From positions 124,001 through 188,000 of the forward strand of contig NZ_JAKZFD010000010.1 in NCBI RefSeq assembly GCF_022549225.1: DNA of 64,000 nt, read 5' to 3'. The DNA is from Pelomonas sp. CA6 (lineage in GTDB: Bacteria; Pseudomonadota; Gammaproteobacteria; Burkholderiales; Burkholderiaceae_C). The translations under genes were made by a program, and so were the position numbers. A model generated the notes under the pieces. The model worked only from the letters and a program-made list of their open reading frames with translations, made no database searches and had not been told where the DNA came from. Positions 32,879 through 42,769 of the stretch are shown here, piece after piece; the stretch's first letter is position 1; each line of letters starts with the position of its first letter.

Positions 32879-33777
32879 GGTTTGCGGTGTACCAGGTGAG
32901 TCGCCGTGGCGGACGGGAGAAGAACGAAGACCGGATGGGCTATTGCTACACCCGGGAGGCGGGCCTCTTCGCGCTGGCCGACGGGATGGGCGGGCATCCG
33001 GAGGGCGAGGTCGCGGCGCATCTGGCGCTGGAAACCGTGGCCAGCCTGTTCCAGCGCGAGGCCCAGCCGGCGCTGAAGGAGCCGGCGCGCTTCCTCGAGG
33101 AAGGCATTCTGATGGCGCATCGGCGCCTGCTGAACTACGCCGCCGAAAAGCGCCTGCACGACACGCCGCGCACCACCATCGTGGTCGGACTGATGCAGCA
33201 TGGCCAGGCCTGGTGGGCCCATTGCGGCGATTCGCGGCTCTACCTGGTGCGCGATGGCGAGCTGTTCGCTCGCACCCGCGACCATTCCTACAGCGAGCTG
33301 CAGGAAGCGCTGGGCCGCCACGCGGCCGGGGCGGAGAACTTCAACCGCCATGTGCTCTTTACCTGCCTGGGCAGCCCGGGCAAGCCCATGATCGATGTCG
33401 CCGGGCCGGTGCTGCTGCAGCGCGGGGACCGCATGATGATGTGCTCGGACGGGCTGTGGAGCTCTGTCGGCGACCCGGACATCGTGCGCCACCTGGGCGA
33501 CCGCGTGGTCGCCGATGCGGTGCCCGAGCTGGTCGAGCAAGCCCTGCGCAAGGGCGGCGCGCGCAGCGACAACGTTACCGCGCTGGCGGTCGAATGGGAG
33601 GGCGAGGACGAGCCGCCCGACAGCATCTCCACGCAGAGCCTGGACGACCAGGGCTTTGCCTCCACGATACAGACCGCGGTCGCGGCCCAGGAGGGCCAGC
33701 TGACCGAGGCCGAGATCGACCTGGCGGTGCGCGAGATCCAGGATGCGATCCGCCGCGCCGGCAAGAAGCACCACTGA
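32875..33777 (+). CDS. PP2C-family serine/threonine phosphatase
   Basis: The GTG at 32875 overlaps the kinase stop and has GGGAG seven bases upstream; it gives 300 residues. PP2C metal-binding motifs are present: NEDRMGYCY, LFALADGMGGHPEGE, AHCGDSRLYLVRDG, MMCSDGLWSSVGD and RSDNVTALAVE. It should reverse phosphorylation by the adjacent kinase. The last 50 residues form a helical tail beyond the catalytic domain. The gene pair lies between yicC and rph, a conserved Burkholderiales arrangement. Confidence 0.93.
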   Translation: MRFAVYQVSRRGGREKNEDRMGYCYTREAGLFALADGMGGHPEGEVAAHLALETVASLFQREAQPALKEPARFLEEGILMAHRRLLNYAAEKRLHDTPRTTIVVGLMQHGQAWWAHCGDSRLYLVRDGELFARTRDHSYSELQEALGRHAAGAENFNRHVLFTCLGSPGKPMIDVAGPVLLQRGDRMMMCSDGLWSSVGDPDIVRHLGDRVVADAVPELVEQALRKGGARSDNVTALAVEWEGEDEPPDSISTQSLDDQGFASTIQTAVAAQEGQLTEAEIDLAVREIQDAIRRAGKKHH

Positions 33778-33786
33778 AGGAATCCC

Positions 33787-34512
33787 ATGACCGCTGTCCG
33801 CCCCGAGGGGCGTGCCGCCGACGCGCTGCGTCCGGTGCGCATCACCCGCCATTACACCTGCCACGCCGAAGGCTCGGTGCTGATCGAATTCGGCAACACC
33901 AAGGTGCTGTGCACCGCGTCGGTGGAAGAGAGGGTGCCGCCGCACAAGAAGGGCTCGGGCGAAGGCTGGGTCACGGCCGAGTACGGCATGCTGCCGCGCG
34001 CCACCCACACGCGCAGCGACCGCGAGGCCGCGCGCGGCAAGCAGAGCGGCCGCACGCAGGAGATCCAGCGCCTGATCGGGCGCGCGCTGCGCGCGGTGTT
34101 CGACCTCGGCAAGCTGGGCGAGCGCAGCATCCAGCTGGACTGCGACGTGATCCAGGCCGATGGCGGCACCCGCACGGCCGCGATCACCGGTGCCTATGTG
34201 GCGGCCCATGATGCGGTGAGCTGGCTGCTGGCCCAGGGCAAGATCAGCGAGTCGCCGCTGCGCGACGCGGTGGCCGCGATCTCGGTCGGCATCAAGGACG
34301 GCCAGCCGTTGCTGGACCTGGAGTATGTCGAGGACTCTGCCTGCGATACCGACATGAATGTCGTGATGACCGGCGCCGGTCATTTCGTCGAGTTGCAGGG
34401 CACGGCCGAGGGCGTGGCCTTCACGCGCGCCGAGGTGGACCGCCTGCTCGATCTGGCCGACCAGGGGATCCGCGAGCTGCTGCAGGCGCAGCGTCAGGCC
34501 CTGGGTCTGTGA
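33787..34512 (+). CDS. rph: Ribonuclease PH
   Basis: This 241-residue phosphorolytic 3'-5' exoribonuclease trims tRNA 3' ends. Typical segments are [60 protein letters not shown] and [20 protein letters not shown]. Length is normal. A ribosome site (AAGGAA) precedes the ATG. It is followed by rdgB, as in most betaproteobacteria. Confidence 0.97.
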   Translation: MTAVRPEGRAADALRPVRITRHYTCHAEGSVLIEFGNTKVLCTASVEERVPPHKKGSGEGWVTAEYGMLPRATHTRSDREAARGKQSGRTQEIQRLIGRALRAVFDLGKLGERSIQLDCDVIQADGGTRTAAITGAYVAAHDAVSWLLAQGKISESPLRDAVAAISVGIKDGQPLLDLEYVEDSACDTDMNVVMTGAGHFVELQGTAEGVAFTRAEVDRLLDLADQGIRELLQAQRQALGL

Positions 34513-34526
34513 CGGGGGTGGCACCG

Positions 34527-35156
34527 ATGAAGACCCTGGTCCTGGCCTCCAACAACGCCAAGAAGCTCAAGGAGCTGCAGGCGCTCTTCGTGCCGCTGGG
34601 GCTGGAACTGGTGACCCAGGGCAGCCTGGGCATCGCCGAGGCCGAGGAACCATACCCCAGCTTTGTCGAGAACGCGCTGACCAAGGCGCGCCACGCGGCG
34701 CGGCTCAGCGGGCTGCCGGCGCTGGCCGACGACTCCGGGCTGGCCGTCGAGGCGCTGGGCGGGGCGCCGGGCGTGCTGTCGGCCCGCTACGCCACGCTGT
34801 TCGGCCGCGAGAAGAGCGACGCCGAAAACAACCGCGTGCTGCTGGAGCAGCTGGCGCCGCATGCCGCCCCCTGGCGCGCGCGCTTCGTCTGCGCGCTGGT
34901 GGCGGTGCGCGCGGCCGAAGACCCGGAGCCTCTGATCGCGATGGGCCGCTGGGAAGGCGAGATCCTGGCGGCGCCGCGCGGCGAGGGCGGTTTTGGCTAT
35001 GACCCGCTGATGTACATCCCGGCCGAGGGCGCCAGCGTGGCTGAACTGCCGGCTGAACTGAAAAACCGCGTCAGCCATCGCGCGCTGGCCTCCGCGCAGC
35101 TGATCGAGCAATTGCGCCAGGTCTGGGGCCTGACGCCGCTGCGGGCGTCACCATGA
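34527..35156 (+). CDS. rdgB: dITP/XTP pyrophosphatase (RdgB/HAM1)
   Basis: The ATG at 34527 gives 209 residues starting MKTLVLASNNAKKLKELQAL, the family's substrate-loop opening. ENALTKARHAARLSGLPALA with DDSGLAVEALGGAPGVLSAR follows, then GFGYDPLMYIPAEG and KNRVSHRALA. The enzyme removes dITP and XTP from nucleotide pools. Its stop overlaps the hemW start. Confidence 0.96.
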   Translation: MKTLVLASNNAKKLKELQALFVPLGLELVTQGSLGIAEAEEPYPSFVENALTKARHAARLSGLPALADDSGLAVEALGGAPGVLSARYATLFGREKSDAENNRVLLEQLAPHAAPWRARFVCALVAVRAAEDPEPLIAMGRWEGEILAAPRGEGGFGYDPLMYIPAEGASVAELPAELKNRVSHRALASAQLIEQLRQVWGLTPLRASP

Positions 35157-36367
35157 ACCCCCAGCAGGGCCCCGAGCGCCTGGTGCAGCTGATGCGCCCG
35201 GGCACCTTGAACCTGGCCGCGCTGCCGCCGCTGTCGGTCTATGTGCACCTGCCCTGGTGCCTGCGCAAATGCCCGTACTGCGATTTCAACTCGCACGAGT
35301 TCCGCGGCGGACGGGAGCTGGACCGGGACAGCGCGCGCGCCTATCTGGAGGCCTTGCGCGCCGACCTGGAGGCTGCGCTGCCGCTGATCTGGGGCCGCCC
35401 TGTGGTCTCGGTCTTCATCGGCGGCGGCACGCCCAGTCTGTTCGCGCCCGAGCAGATCGCCGAGCTGCTGTCCGACCTGCGGGCCCGGCTGCCGCTGGAG
35501 CCCGGCTGCGAGATCACGCTGGAAGCCAACCCCGGCACCTTCGAGCGCGATCGCTTCGCGGGCTTCGCGCAGGCTGGCGTGACGCGGCTGTCGATCGGGG
35601 TGCAGAGCTTCGCCGACGACAAGCTCCAGGCCCTGGGTCGGGTGCACAGTGGCGCGCAGGCACGGGCGGCGGTGGACGAGGCGGCGCGGGCCTTCGCCAC
35701 CTTCAACCTGGACCTGATGTATGCGCTGCCGGGCCAGACGCTGGCGGACCTGCGCGAGGACTTGGCGGTGGCGCTGGGCTTCGCGCCACCCCATCTGTCG
35801 GTGTACCACCTGACCCTGGAGCCCAACACGGTCTTCGCCAGCCGGCCACCGCGGGATCTGCCCGACGCCGACCTGGCCAGCGAGATGCTGGACCTGATCA
35901 CCGAGCGCACCGCCGCGCAGGGCATGGCGCGCTATGAGGTGTCGGCGTATGCCCGTGACGGCCATCGCTGCACTCACAACCTGAACTACTGGCAGTTCGG
36001 CGACTATCTGGGCCTGGGAGCGGGGGCGCACAGCAAACTCAGCTTTGCCCACCGCATCCTGCGCCAGGTGCGCTGGCGCGAGCCGGCGGCCTACATGGCG
36101 CAGGCGGCCCAGGGACGGGCGGTGTCCAACGAACATGAGGTGGCGCGCGGCGATCTGCCTTTCGAGTTCATGCTCAATGCGCTGCGGTTGCGCGAGGGGC
36201 TGCCGCTGACAGCCTTCCTCGAACGCACCGGGCTGCCGCCGTCCAGCATCGCCAAAGGCCTGGCGGCCGGCCGTGCCAAAGGCCTGCTCACGGACGACCC
36301 GGCCCGCATCCAGGCGACGCCGCGGGGCTTCGACTTCCTCAGCGACCTGCAGGGCCTGTTCCTGTAG
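35153..36367 (+). CDS. hemW: Radical SAM heme chaperone HemW
   Basis: This 404-residue radical SAM protein has the cluster motif CLRKCPYC near residues 38-45, then GGGTPSLFAPEQI and LDLMYALPGQTLADL. HemW-type features are the C-terminal HemN domain and the absence of the extra N-terminal region of true HemN. HemW carries heme to respiratory enzymes rather than oxidising coproporphyrinogen. It ends the yicC-distal rph-rdgB-hemW group and is convergent with cheB. Confidence 0.93.
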   Translation: MNPQQGPERLVQLMRPGTLNLAALPPLSVYVHLPWCLRKCPYCDFNSHEFRGGRELDRDSARAYLEALRADLEAALPLIWGRPVVSVFIGGGTPSLFAPEQIAELLSDLRARLPLEPGCEITLEANPGTFERDRFAGFAQAGVTRLSIGVQSFADDKLQALGRVHSGAQARAAVDEAARAFATFNLDLMYALPGQTLADLREDLAVALGFAPPHLSVYHLTLEPNTVFASRPPRDLPDADLASEMLDLITERTAAQGMARYEVSAYARDGHRCTHNLNYWQFGDYLGLGAGAHSKLSFAHRILRQVRWREPAAYMAQAAQGRAVSNEHEVARGDLPFEFMLNALRLREGLPLTAFLERTGLPPSSIAKGLAAGRAKGLLTDDPARIQATPRGFDFLSDLQGLFL

Positions 36368-36370
36368 CGG

Positions 36371-36391
36371 CAGGGGCCCTGGCGGGCCCTG
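36371..36391. terminator. GC-rich hairpin between convergent hemW and cheB
   Basis: CAGGGGCCC and GGGCCCTG can pair around a TGGC loop with one bulge. It lies between the two convergent stops. No T-run, so termination is only possible. Confidence 0.3.
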
Positions 36392-36417
36392 AAGGCCTGC
36401 TCGGGGAGCCCGGCGCG

Positions 36418-37518
36418 TCAGACCCGGTTCAGCGAGATCCCGGCCGTGCTACGCAGGCGTTCGATCAGGCGGCTGGCGATCTGGTTCAGCGGCAGCACTT
36501 CGTCGGCCGCGCCGGCGGCGATGGCCTCGCGCGGCATGCCGAAGACCACGCAGCTGGCCTCGTCCTGGCAGATGTTGTAGGCGCCGGCGTCCTTCATCGC
36601 GCGCATGGCGCGGGCCCCGTCGGCGCCCATGCCGGTGAGCATGATGCCCAGCGCGTTGGGCCCCACGACGCGGGCGGCGGAATTGAACAGCACCTCCACC
36701 GAGGGCTTGTGCCGGTTCACCGGCTCGCCGTCCTGCACGCGAGCGATGTAGTTGGCGCCCGAGCGCTCGATGCTGAAGTGCATGCCGCCGGGCGCGATGT
36801 AGCCGTGGCCGGGCAGGATGCGCTCGCCGTCCTGTGCTTCCTTGACGCGGATCTTGCACAGGCCATCCAGGCGCGCCGCATAGCTGCGTGTGAAGCCGGG
36901 CGGCATGTGCTGCGTGATGCAGACCGCGGGGCAGTCGGCCGGCAGGTTGATCAGCACGTCCTTGGTCGCTTCGGTGCCACCGGTGGAGGCACCGATGAAG
37001 ATGATCTTCTCGGTGGACAGGCGGCCCAGGCTGGCGATCGTCGGCGCGGGCGGCTTGGCGGCCGGCGCGGCGCCCGGGGGCGGCGCATGGGCCGGTGCCG
37101 GCGGCAGGCGGCGGATGTGCGCCTTGCTGGCGATGCGGATCTTGTCGGTGATGTCCTGGGCCAGCGCGCGTATGCCATCGGCGACGCCGATCTTGGGCTT
37201 GGCGACAAAGTCCACCGCGCCCAGCTCCAGCGCCTTCAGCGTGACTTCGGCGCCGCGCTCGGTCAGCGTGGACACCATCACCACGGGCATGGGGCGCAGG
37301 CGCATCAGGCGCGACAGGAAGTCCAGCCCGTCCATCTTGGGCATCTCGACGTCCAGCGTGATCACGTCCGGATTCAGGCTGCGTATCATCTCGCGCGCCG
37401 CGAGCGGGTCGCTGGCGGCGCCTATGCATTCCATGTCGGGCTGTCGGTTGATGATCTCGGTGAGGATGCTGCGCACGAGCGCCGAATCGTCCACCACCAC
37501 GACGCGGGTCTTGGTCAT
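36418..37518 (-). CDS. cheB: Chemotaxis protein-glutamate methylesterase/deamidase CheB
   Basis: The ATG at 37518 (GGAGT upstream) gives 366 residues. The receiver domain shows [13 protein letters not shown] and phospho-Asp in [16 protein letters not shown] Pro/Ala linker leads to the methylesterase domain with the catalytic serine in [17 protein letters not shown], His in [14 protein letters not shown] and Asp in [11 protein letters not shown]. It demethylates chemoreceptors. It is preceded by cheD and cheR on the same strand. Confidence 0.96.
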   Translation of the reverse strand: MTKTRVVVVDDSALVRSILTEIINRQPDMECIGAASDPLAAREMIRSLNPDVITLDVEMPKMDGLDFLSRLMRLRPMPVVMVSTLTERGAEVTLKALELGAVDFVAKPKIGVADGIRALAQDITDKIRIASKAHIRRLPPAPAHAPPPGAAPAAKPPAPTIASLGRLSTEKIIFIGASTGGTEATKDVLINLPADCPAVCITQHMPPGFTRSYAARLDGLCKIRVKEAQDGERILPGHGYIAPGGMHFSIERSGANYIARVQDGEPVNRHKPSVEVLFNSAARVVGPNALGIMLTGMGADGARAMRAMKDAGAYNICQDEASCVVFGMPREAIAAGAADEVLPLNQIASRLIERLRSTAGISLNRV

Positions 37519-37541
37519 CTTGACTCCTTGGGTGGTACGGA

Positions 37542-38216
37542 TCAGAACAACTCGACCGAGCCGCCGCTGCTGGCGACGGGCAGGGCCTTCTGGGCGGCGA
37601 TGCGGTCTTGCTGCACCAGCGCCTCGCTGTTGGCCGGCGCCAGTCGCTTGACCATGGCCTTGCCGCTGTGCGGCAGGAAGCAGACCTTGCGCGGATAGAT
37701 GTCCAGCACGTCCTTGGACACGACGGGGATGCGTTCCAGCTTCAGGAAGTCGAGCACGAAGTTGGTGTTGCGCTCTCCCACGTTGATCGTGTTCATGCCT
37801 GAGATCACGGCGCCGCCGCCGAAGATCTTGGCTTCCATGCGGCTCTTGGATGCGCCGCGTTTCATCATCTCGTTGATCAGCAATTCCATGGCATAGGAGC
37901 CGTAACGCCCGGAGTCCCCCTGACCCTCGGGCAACATGAAATGGTTCATCCCGCCGATTTGTGCGTGGCGATCCCACAGGCAGGCGGCGATGCAGGAGCC
38001 CAGCGTGGTCATCACCAGCAGGTCTTCGTTGTCGACGAAGTACTCGCCGGGCAGCACCTTGACCGCGGCGTTCTTGAAGTGGGCATCGTAAAAGAAGAAC
38101 GAGGCTTCGCCCGGCTTGCGGGACTGTGCCTTCAGTTGCGCGACGCGCGCGGCGCCGGCGCCGGCCGCCAGCAGGGAGCTTGCCGGGGCGGTGGACGTGG
38201 CTGGAGGCATGCTCAT
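37542..38216 (-). CDS. cheD: Chemoreceptor glutamine deamidase CheD
   Basis: From the ATG at 38216 the protein has 224 residues. The catalytic Cys is in [13 protein letters not shown] and the His in [31 protein letters not shown] is also typical. CheD deamidates receptor glutamines and interacts with CheC or CheY-P in other bacteria. The N-terminal 60 residues are a variable Ala/Ser-rich extension. Middle gene of cheR-cheD-cheB. Confidence 0.94.
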   Translation of the reverse strand: MSMPPATSTAPASSLLAAGAGAARVAQLKAQSRKPGEASFFFYDAHFKNAAVKVLPGEYFVDNEDLLVMTTLGSCIAACLWDRHAQIGGMNHFMLPEGQGDSGRYGSYAMELLINEMMKRGASKSRMEAKIFGGGAVISGMNTINVGERNTNFVLDFLKLERIPVVSKDVLDIYPRKVCFLPHSGKAMVKRLAPANSEALVQQDRIAAQKALPVASSGGSVELF

Positions 38217-38253
38217 AGGGTGCCTTATCGGATGGCTGGTGGCTTGTCTTGAG

Positions 38254-39105
38254 TCAGACTCGTTCGTAGATGGTCTTGCCGCGCAGGCGGAACAGGTCCC
38301 GGGACTCGGTGAAGTTCTCCGAATGGCCCACGAACAACAGTCCGTGCGGACGCATGACCTTGTGGATGCGCTCCAGCACCTTGCGCTGGGTCGGGGCGTC
38401 AAAGTAAATCATCACGTTGCGGCAGAACACGATGTGAAAGGGCTCGCCCAGCGACCATTGCGCGTTCATCAGGTTCAGCGTGCGGAACTCGATGTTGCGC
38501 GCCAGTTCGGGCTTGACGCGGATGCGGCCCTCGTTGGCGCCGGTCCCCTTCAGGAAGAAGCTGCGCAGCCGCTGAGGCGACAGCCCGCGCGAGTCTGCCG
38601 CGTAGACGCCGCGCCGCGCCGTGTTCAGCACATTGGTGTCGATGTCGCTGGCGACAATTTGCACGCCGGAACCGCCCAGCGATTCATGGCAGGTCATCGC
38701 GATGGAATAGGGCTCCTCGCCGGTGGAGGCGGCGCAGCACCAGATGCGTACCGGGCGGTCCTGGATGTGGCGCAAGTCCTCGGCCAGCGAATGGAAGTGG
38801 TGGTCCTCGCGGAAGAAGGCGGTCAGGTTGGTCGTCAGGCAGTTGACGAACTCCTGCCATTCCGCCTCGCCCTGCGGGCCGCTGATGCCTTCCAGCCACT
38901 GCAGGTAGCTGGCGAAGGAGCGGTGGCCGGTGTCCCGCAGGCGGCGCGACAGCCGGCTGTAGACCATGGCGTGCTTGCCGTCGTGCAGGCTGATGCCGGC
39001 ATGCTGATAGATCAGCTGGCGCACGCGGTCGAAGTCCGCGCGGCTGAAGCTGAACTCGTGGTCTATGGTCTCGGCGGCCGAGGCGGGCGGCGGTCCTGCA
39101 CGCAT
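38254..39105 (-). CDS. cheR: Chemotaxis protein methyltransferase CheR
   Basis: The ATG at 39105 gives 283 residues. The N-terminal helical domain reads FSRADFDRVRQLIYQHAGIS. The SAM-binding domain has RIWCCAASTGEEPYSIAMTC, VQIVASDIDTNVLNTARRGV and FHIVFCRNVMIYFD. CheR methylates receptor glutamates, opposing CheB. A longer open frame upstream crosses the divergent cyclase gene and is not coding. The region 39106-39339 holds both promoters. Confidence 0.96.
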   Translation of the reverse strand: MRAGPPPASAAETIDHEFSFSRADFDRVRQLIYQHAGISLHDGKHAMVYSRLSRRLRDTGHRSFASYLQWLEGISGPQGEAEWQEFVNCLTTNLTAFFREDHHFHSLAEDLRHIQDRPVRIWCCAASTGEEPYSIAMTCHESLGGSGVQIVASDIDTNVLNTARRGVYAADSRGLSPQRLRSFFLKGTGANEGRIRVKPELARNIEFRTLNLMNAQWSLGEPFHIVFCRNVMIYFDAPTQRKVLERIHKVMRPHGLLFVGHSENFTESRDLFRLRGKTIYERV

Positions 39106-39339
39106 GGGTATTTTTGTTGTCCTGCTTCTGTTCGGACAGGCGGCTTGGCCGCTGCCTGCCTTCCATGGTTCATCGTCGGATGGATGAACGGATTGTGATG
39201 GCTGGGCAGTCTCAACGCTACAGATAGTGCGGCATCCTGTGAACAAGCCGTCATACCGGCCATTTTTTCCGAGGGCCGCACAGAGCGGCGCGGATAGACT
39301 CCGGGCCACAGACAAACCGATTGGGAAGTATTGGCCAGC

Positions 39340-40038
39340 ATGAATGACCCGCAGCAACTGCGCCTGGAGATGGCGCTGCAGTTGTTGAAGCAGGCCGGAG
39401 CGATGCTGCCGGAGGCGCAGCCCGGCAGTCCGGAGTGGCTGCAGGGGTTGATCGACGCCCTGTGCGACCTGTCCAGCCGCGATGCGCTGACCGGACTGGT
39501 CAATCGGCGCAGCTTCGAAATGGCGCTGGCCCGCGAGGTGGACCGCGTGACGCGCACCGGCGAGCCCGCGCTGCTGCTGGTGTTGGACATCGATCATTTC
39601 AAGGCTGTCAACGACAGCTACGGCCATGGCGCAGGCGACCAGGTCATCAAGGCGGTGGCCGGGGCGCTGAGCCAAACGGTCCGGCCCATGGACCTGGTGG
39701 CGCGCATCGGGGGCGAGGAGTTCGCGATCATCCTGCCCAACTGCCCGGTCAGCTTCGGCGAGGCCGTGGCGGAACGGCTGCGCGAGCGCGTCGCGGGCAT
39801 GGTGGTGCCGGTGGGTTCCGGCCAGTCGGTCAGCACCACGATCAGCATCGGCGGCGCCTTCGCGCCGCAATGGGTGCGCTCTTCGCCGCTGCTGTGGCTG
39901 GAACGCGCAGACCGCCAGCTCTACCGGGCCAAGGCCGAAGGGCGCAACCGGGCTTGTCTGGAAGGTCACGTGGATTCGCTGGTCAGCGCCGAAGAAAAGG
40001 GCCTGCTGTTCGCAGCCACGCAACAGGATAGTGAATGA
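39340..40038 (+). CDS. Diguanylate cyclase (GGDEF domain)
   Basis: The ATG at 39340 gives 232 residues. A short helical N-terminus leads into a complete GGDEF domain: DALTGLVNRRSFEMALARE, LLVLDIDHFKAVNDSYGHGA and the active site GGEEF. An inhibitory I-site RPMD lies exactly five residues before GGEEF, so product feedback is expected. It makes c-di-GMP. No sensor domain or membrane helix is present. The stop overlaps the flhG start, linking c-di-GMP with flagellar number control. Confidence 0.94.
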   Translation: MNDPQQLRLEMALQLLKQAGAMLPEAQPGSPEWLQGLIDALCDLSSRDALTGLVNRRSFEMALAREVDRVTRTGEPALLLVLDIDHFKAVNDSYGHGAGDQVIKAVAGALSQTVRPMDLVARIGGEEFAIILPNCPVSFGEAVAERLRERVAGMVVPVGSGQSVSTTISIGGAFAPQWVRSSPLLWLERADRQLYRAKAEGRNRACLEGHVDSLVSAEEKGLLFAATQQDSE

Positions 40039-40829
40039 ATACGACGACAATTCCTGCTGCATCGAAGACAGGTAGCCGCTCGGGCGCCCGCACGCTGGCG
40101 GTGACCAGCGGCAAGGGCGGGGTGGGCAAGACTTTCGTGACCGCGAATCTCGCCGCAGCCCTGGCCGCGCAGGGCCAGCGCGTGCTGGTGCTGGACGCCG
40201 ACCTGGGGCTGGCCAATCTGGACGTGGTGCTGAACCTGCATCCCAAGGTCACGCTGCACGATGTCTTCACCGAAAAGACCACGCTGGAACAGGCCATCCT
40301 GCCGGCACCGGGCGGCTTCCATGTGCTGCTGGCCGGCTCGGGCATGGTGGAGTATTCGCGCCTGACTCCCGAGCTGCGTGACAAGCTGCTGCACATCATC
40401 GAATCGGTCAAGCCGCGTTTCGACTGGGTGTTGCTGGACACCGGAGCCGGCATCTCGGACGTGGTGCTCTTCGCGGTGTCGATGGCCACCGACGTGCTGG
40501 TGGTCGCGACGCCGGAGCCCACCTCGCTGACCGACGCCTACGCCACGATCAAGGTGCTGGCCACACAGCAGGAGCGGCGCCAGGTGCGGCTGGTGATCAA
40601 TCAGGCCAACCGCCCCGGCGAGGGCAAGCTGATTTGTGGCCAGCTGCAGCAGGTGCTGCAGCGCTTCGTCGGTGCCCAGACTTTCCGGCTGGAACTGCTC
40701 GGCGAGGTCCGCAACGACCCCATGGTGCGCCAGGCCGTGCTCAAGCGCCAGCTGCTGCTGGAGCAGTTCCCCGGTTGCGATGCGGCGCAGTCGATCAAGA
40801 CGCTGGCTGCGCGGCTGCTGGCGTCCTGA
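40035..40829 (+). CDS. FlhG/FleN-like MinD-family ATPase
   Basis: This 264-residue ParA/MinD-type ATPase has the deviant Walker A SGKGGVGKTFV near residues 29-39. It continues VLVLDADLGLANLDVVLNL and FDWVLLDTGAGISDVVLFAV, and ends with a helix LLEQFPGCDAAQSIKTLAAR. These features fit FlhG, which counts and places flagella, rather than MinD. flhF is not adjacent. Overlap with the diguanylate cyclase gene implies co-translation. Confidence 0.85.
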   Translation: MNTTTIPAASKTGSRSGARTLAVTSGKGGVGKTFVTANLAAALAAQGQRVLVLDADLGLANLDVVLNLHPKVTLHDVFTEKTTLEQAILPAPGGFHVLLAGSGMVEYSRLTPELRDKLLHIIESVKPRFDWVLLDTGAGISDVVLFAVSMATDVLVVATPEPTSLTDAYATIKVLATQQERRQVRLVINQANRPGEGKLICGQLQQVLQRFVGAQTFRLELLGEVRNDPMVRQAVLKRQLLLEQFPGCDAAQSIKTLAARLLAS

Positions 40830-40863
40830 GCGGGGCGTCTTCAGGCCCTAGACTGTGGGCCTG

Positions 40864-41310
40864 ATGAGCGATATTCCTTCTTCCCCCATGCCCGACGCCG
40901 AGGACGACCGCCGCGCGGCGGACGCGCCGCGACCGGCGACGCCATTCGACTGGGTCGGCGGCGAGGGCGCCGTGCGCGCGCTGGTCGACCGCTTCTACGA
41001 CCTGATGGACCTTGAGCCGCAGTACGCCGAACTGCGCGCCATCCATCCGACGCAGCTGGACGGCTCGCGCGACAAGCTGTTCTGGTTCCTCTGCGGCTGG
41101 CTGGGCGGGCCGGACTACTTCGTGCAGCGCTTCGGCCATCCTCGGCTCAGGGCGCGCCACCTGCCGTTCAAGATTGGTATTGCCGAGCGTGACCAGTGGA
41201 TGGCCTGCATGCGCCAGGCCATGGCCGAATGCGCGCTGGACCCGGAATTGCAGCGGCGCCTGGATGCCTCGCTGATGAACACCGCCGACTGGATGCGCAA
41301 CACGCCTTGA
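40864..41310 (+). CDS. Group II truncated hemoglobin
   Basis: The ATG at 40864 gives 148 residues. It matches group II 2/2 hemoglobins: GGEGAVRALVDRFYDLMDLE, then the conserved Trp and Tyr region FWFLCGWLGGPDYFVQRFGH and proximal-His area RHLPFKIGIAERDQWMACM. Such proteins bind O2 or NO. The first 30 residues are a charged disordered extension. Convergent with the Smr gene. Confidence 0.92.
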   Translation: MSDIPSSPMPDAEDDRRAADAPRPATPFDWVGGEGAVRALVDRFYDLMDLEPQYAELRAIHPTQLDGSRDKLFWFLCGWLGGPDYFVQRFGHPRLRARHLPFKIGIAERDQWMACMRQAMAECALDPELQRRLDASLMNTADWMRNTP

Positions 41311-41338
41311 TCGCGCTCTGATCCTGCTTTGAACACGC

Positions 41339-42007
41339 TCAGGCCAGCGGCGGCGCCTGCAGCAGGACCATCAGCGCGCCGCTGCCGCCATCACTGGCGC
41401 GCGCCTGCACAAAGGCCAGCACCTCCTGCTTCTGCACCAGCCAGCGTCGCACGCGGGCCTTGAGCACCGGCTCCCGGCCGGGCGAGCCGTTGCCCTTGCC
41501 ATGCACCACGCGCACGCAGCGCATGCCGCGCCGCGCGCTGTCATGAATGAAACGCCCCAGCGCCTCGCGGGCCTGGTCGCGGCGCAGGCCGTGCAGATCG
41601 ATCTGGCCTTGCAGCGTCCAGTGGCCGCGGCGCAGTTTGCGCACCGTGTCCTGGCCGATCTCCGGGCGGCGGAAGGACAGGGTCTCGTCGGTTTCCAGCA
41701 GCGAGTCGACATCGAACTCGTCGGACAGCGCCTGCAGCCAGGCCTCGCGCTCGTCCGCCTCGCGCTGTCGCGGCTCGGGCGCCGGCAGTCCCGCGGGTCT
41801 GAGCAGCACCCGGTTGCGGTCGGGCAGGCGGGCGACGGGCCCGACGCTGAGCTCGAACAGCCGTGCCTCGCGTTCGCGCGCCCGGGCCGCTTCCGCCTCG
41901 CGTTGGCGGCGTTCTTCGTCGGCGCGCCGGCGCTGCGCCAGTTCGCGCTGCAGCTCGCGCAAGTCCTGCAGGCTGTGCAGGCGCAGAGGGGGCGTGCCGG
42001 TGCTCAC
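41339..42007 (-). CDS. Smr-domain protein
   Basis: This 222-residue protein has a charged helical N-terminus ([20 protein letters not shown]). The C-terminal Smr domain contains the signatures [20 protein letters not shown] and [18 protein letters not shown]. Smr domains are nucleases in MutS2-like contexts. It overlaps the radC stop, so both may be co-expressed in DNA metabolism. Confidence 0.92.
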   Translation of the reverse strand: MSTGTPPLRLHSLQDLRELQRELAQRRRADEERRQREAEAARAREREARLFELSVGPVARLPDRNRVLLRPAGLPAPEPRQREADEREAWLQALSDEFDVDSLLETDETLSFRRPEIGQDTVRKLRRGHWTLQGQIDLHGLRRDQAREALGRFIHDSARRGMRCVRVVHGKGNGSPGREPVLKARVRRWLVQKQEVLAFVQARASDGGSGALMVLLQAPPLA

Positions 42008-42678
42008 ATCAGGCCCCGCTCGGCCATGGACAGGGCACTGCCGGCGCCGATGATGAAATGGTCCAGCACCCGCACGTCGATCAGGCCCAGCGCGCTCTTC
42101 AGTGCCTGGGTGAGCAACTCGTCGGAGCGCGAAGGCTCGGCCTCGCCGGACGGGTGGTTGTGCGCCAGGATGGCCGCGGCGGCGTTCAGCTCCAGCGCGC
42201 GCTTGACCACTTCGCGCGGGTAGACGCTGGTCTGTGTCAACGTGCCGTGGAACAGCGTTTCCATCGTGATCAGCCGGTGCTGGGCGTCGAGGAACATCAC
42301 CGCGAAGACCTCATGGTCCAGCGCATCCAGATGCAGCCGGAGGTAGTCACGCACCAGCTGCGGCGAGTCGAACACCGGCGTCCTGCGCAAGGGTTCGCGC
42401 AAGGCGCGCTGGGCGATTTCCAGCACCGCGGCGATCTCGGCCCGCTTGGCCGGGCCCAGGCCTTTCACCATGCCCAGCCGGTGCGCGTCGGCGCGCAGCA
42501 GACCGGTCAGGCCGCCGAACTGGTCCAGCAGTGCCTGCGCCAGCTGCAGCACCGTCTGGCCGGCGCTGCCGGTGCGCAGCAGCAGCGCCAGCAGCTCGGC
42601 GTCGGCCAGGGAGCCGGCGCCGTGCGCCAGCAGCTTTTCGCGCGGGCGGGAGTCGATGGGGAGGGTTTGGAAGCTCAT
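42004..42678 (-). CDS. radC: RadC family JAB-domain protein
   Basis: The 224-residue protein has a helix-hairpin-helix start ([20 protein letters not shown]) and the JAB/MPN metal motif [16 protein letters not shown] near the C-terminus. The role of RadC is unsettled; it is annotated in DNA repair and is common in mobile elements. Here it is the chromosomal copy next to fkpB-ispH, a conserved order. Confidence 0.95.
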   Translation of the reverse strand: MSFQTLPIDSRPREKLLAHGAGSLADAELLALLLRTGSAGQTVLQLAQALLDQFGGLTGLLRADAHRLGMVKGLGPAKRAEIAAVLEIAQRALREPLRRTPVFDSPQLVRDYLRLHLDALDHEVFAVMFLDAQHRLITMETLFHGTLTQTSVYPREVVKRALELNAAAAILAHNHPSGEAEPSRSDELLTQALKSALGLIDVRVLDHFIIGAGSALSMAERGLM

Positions 42679-42769
42679 GAATGCAGGTGCGGCGGGGAGG
42701 ATTGTGGGCCACAGCCTAAAATCCGGGATCGATTTTAAAAAGTGCCCCCTTGATGGGGCGTCAAACGCC

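Noticed and set aside
38254-40062. 602-codon minus frame through cheR and the cyclase gene
   Set aside because: Only the cheR portion is real; the upstream part is antisense to the GGDEF gene.
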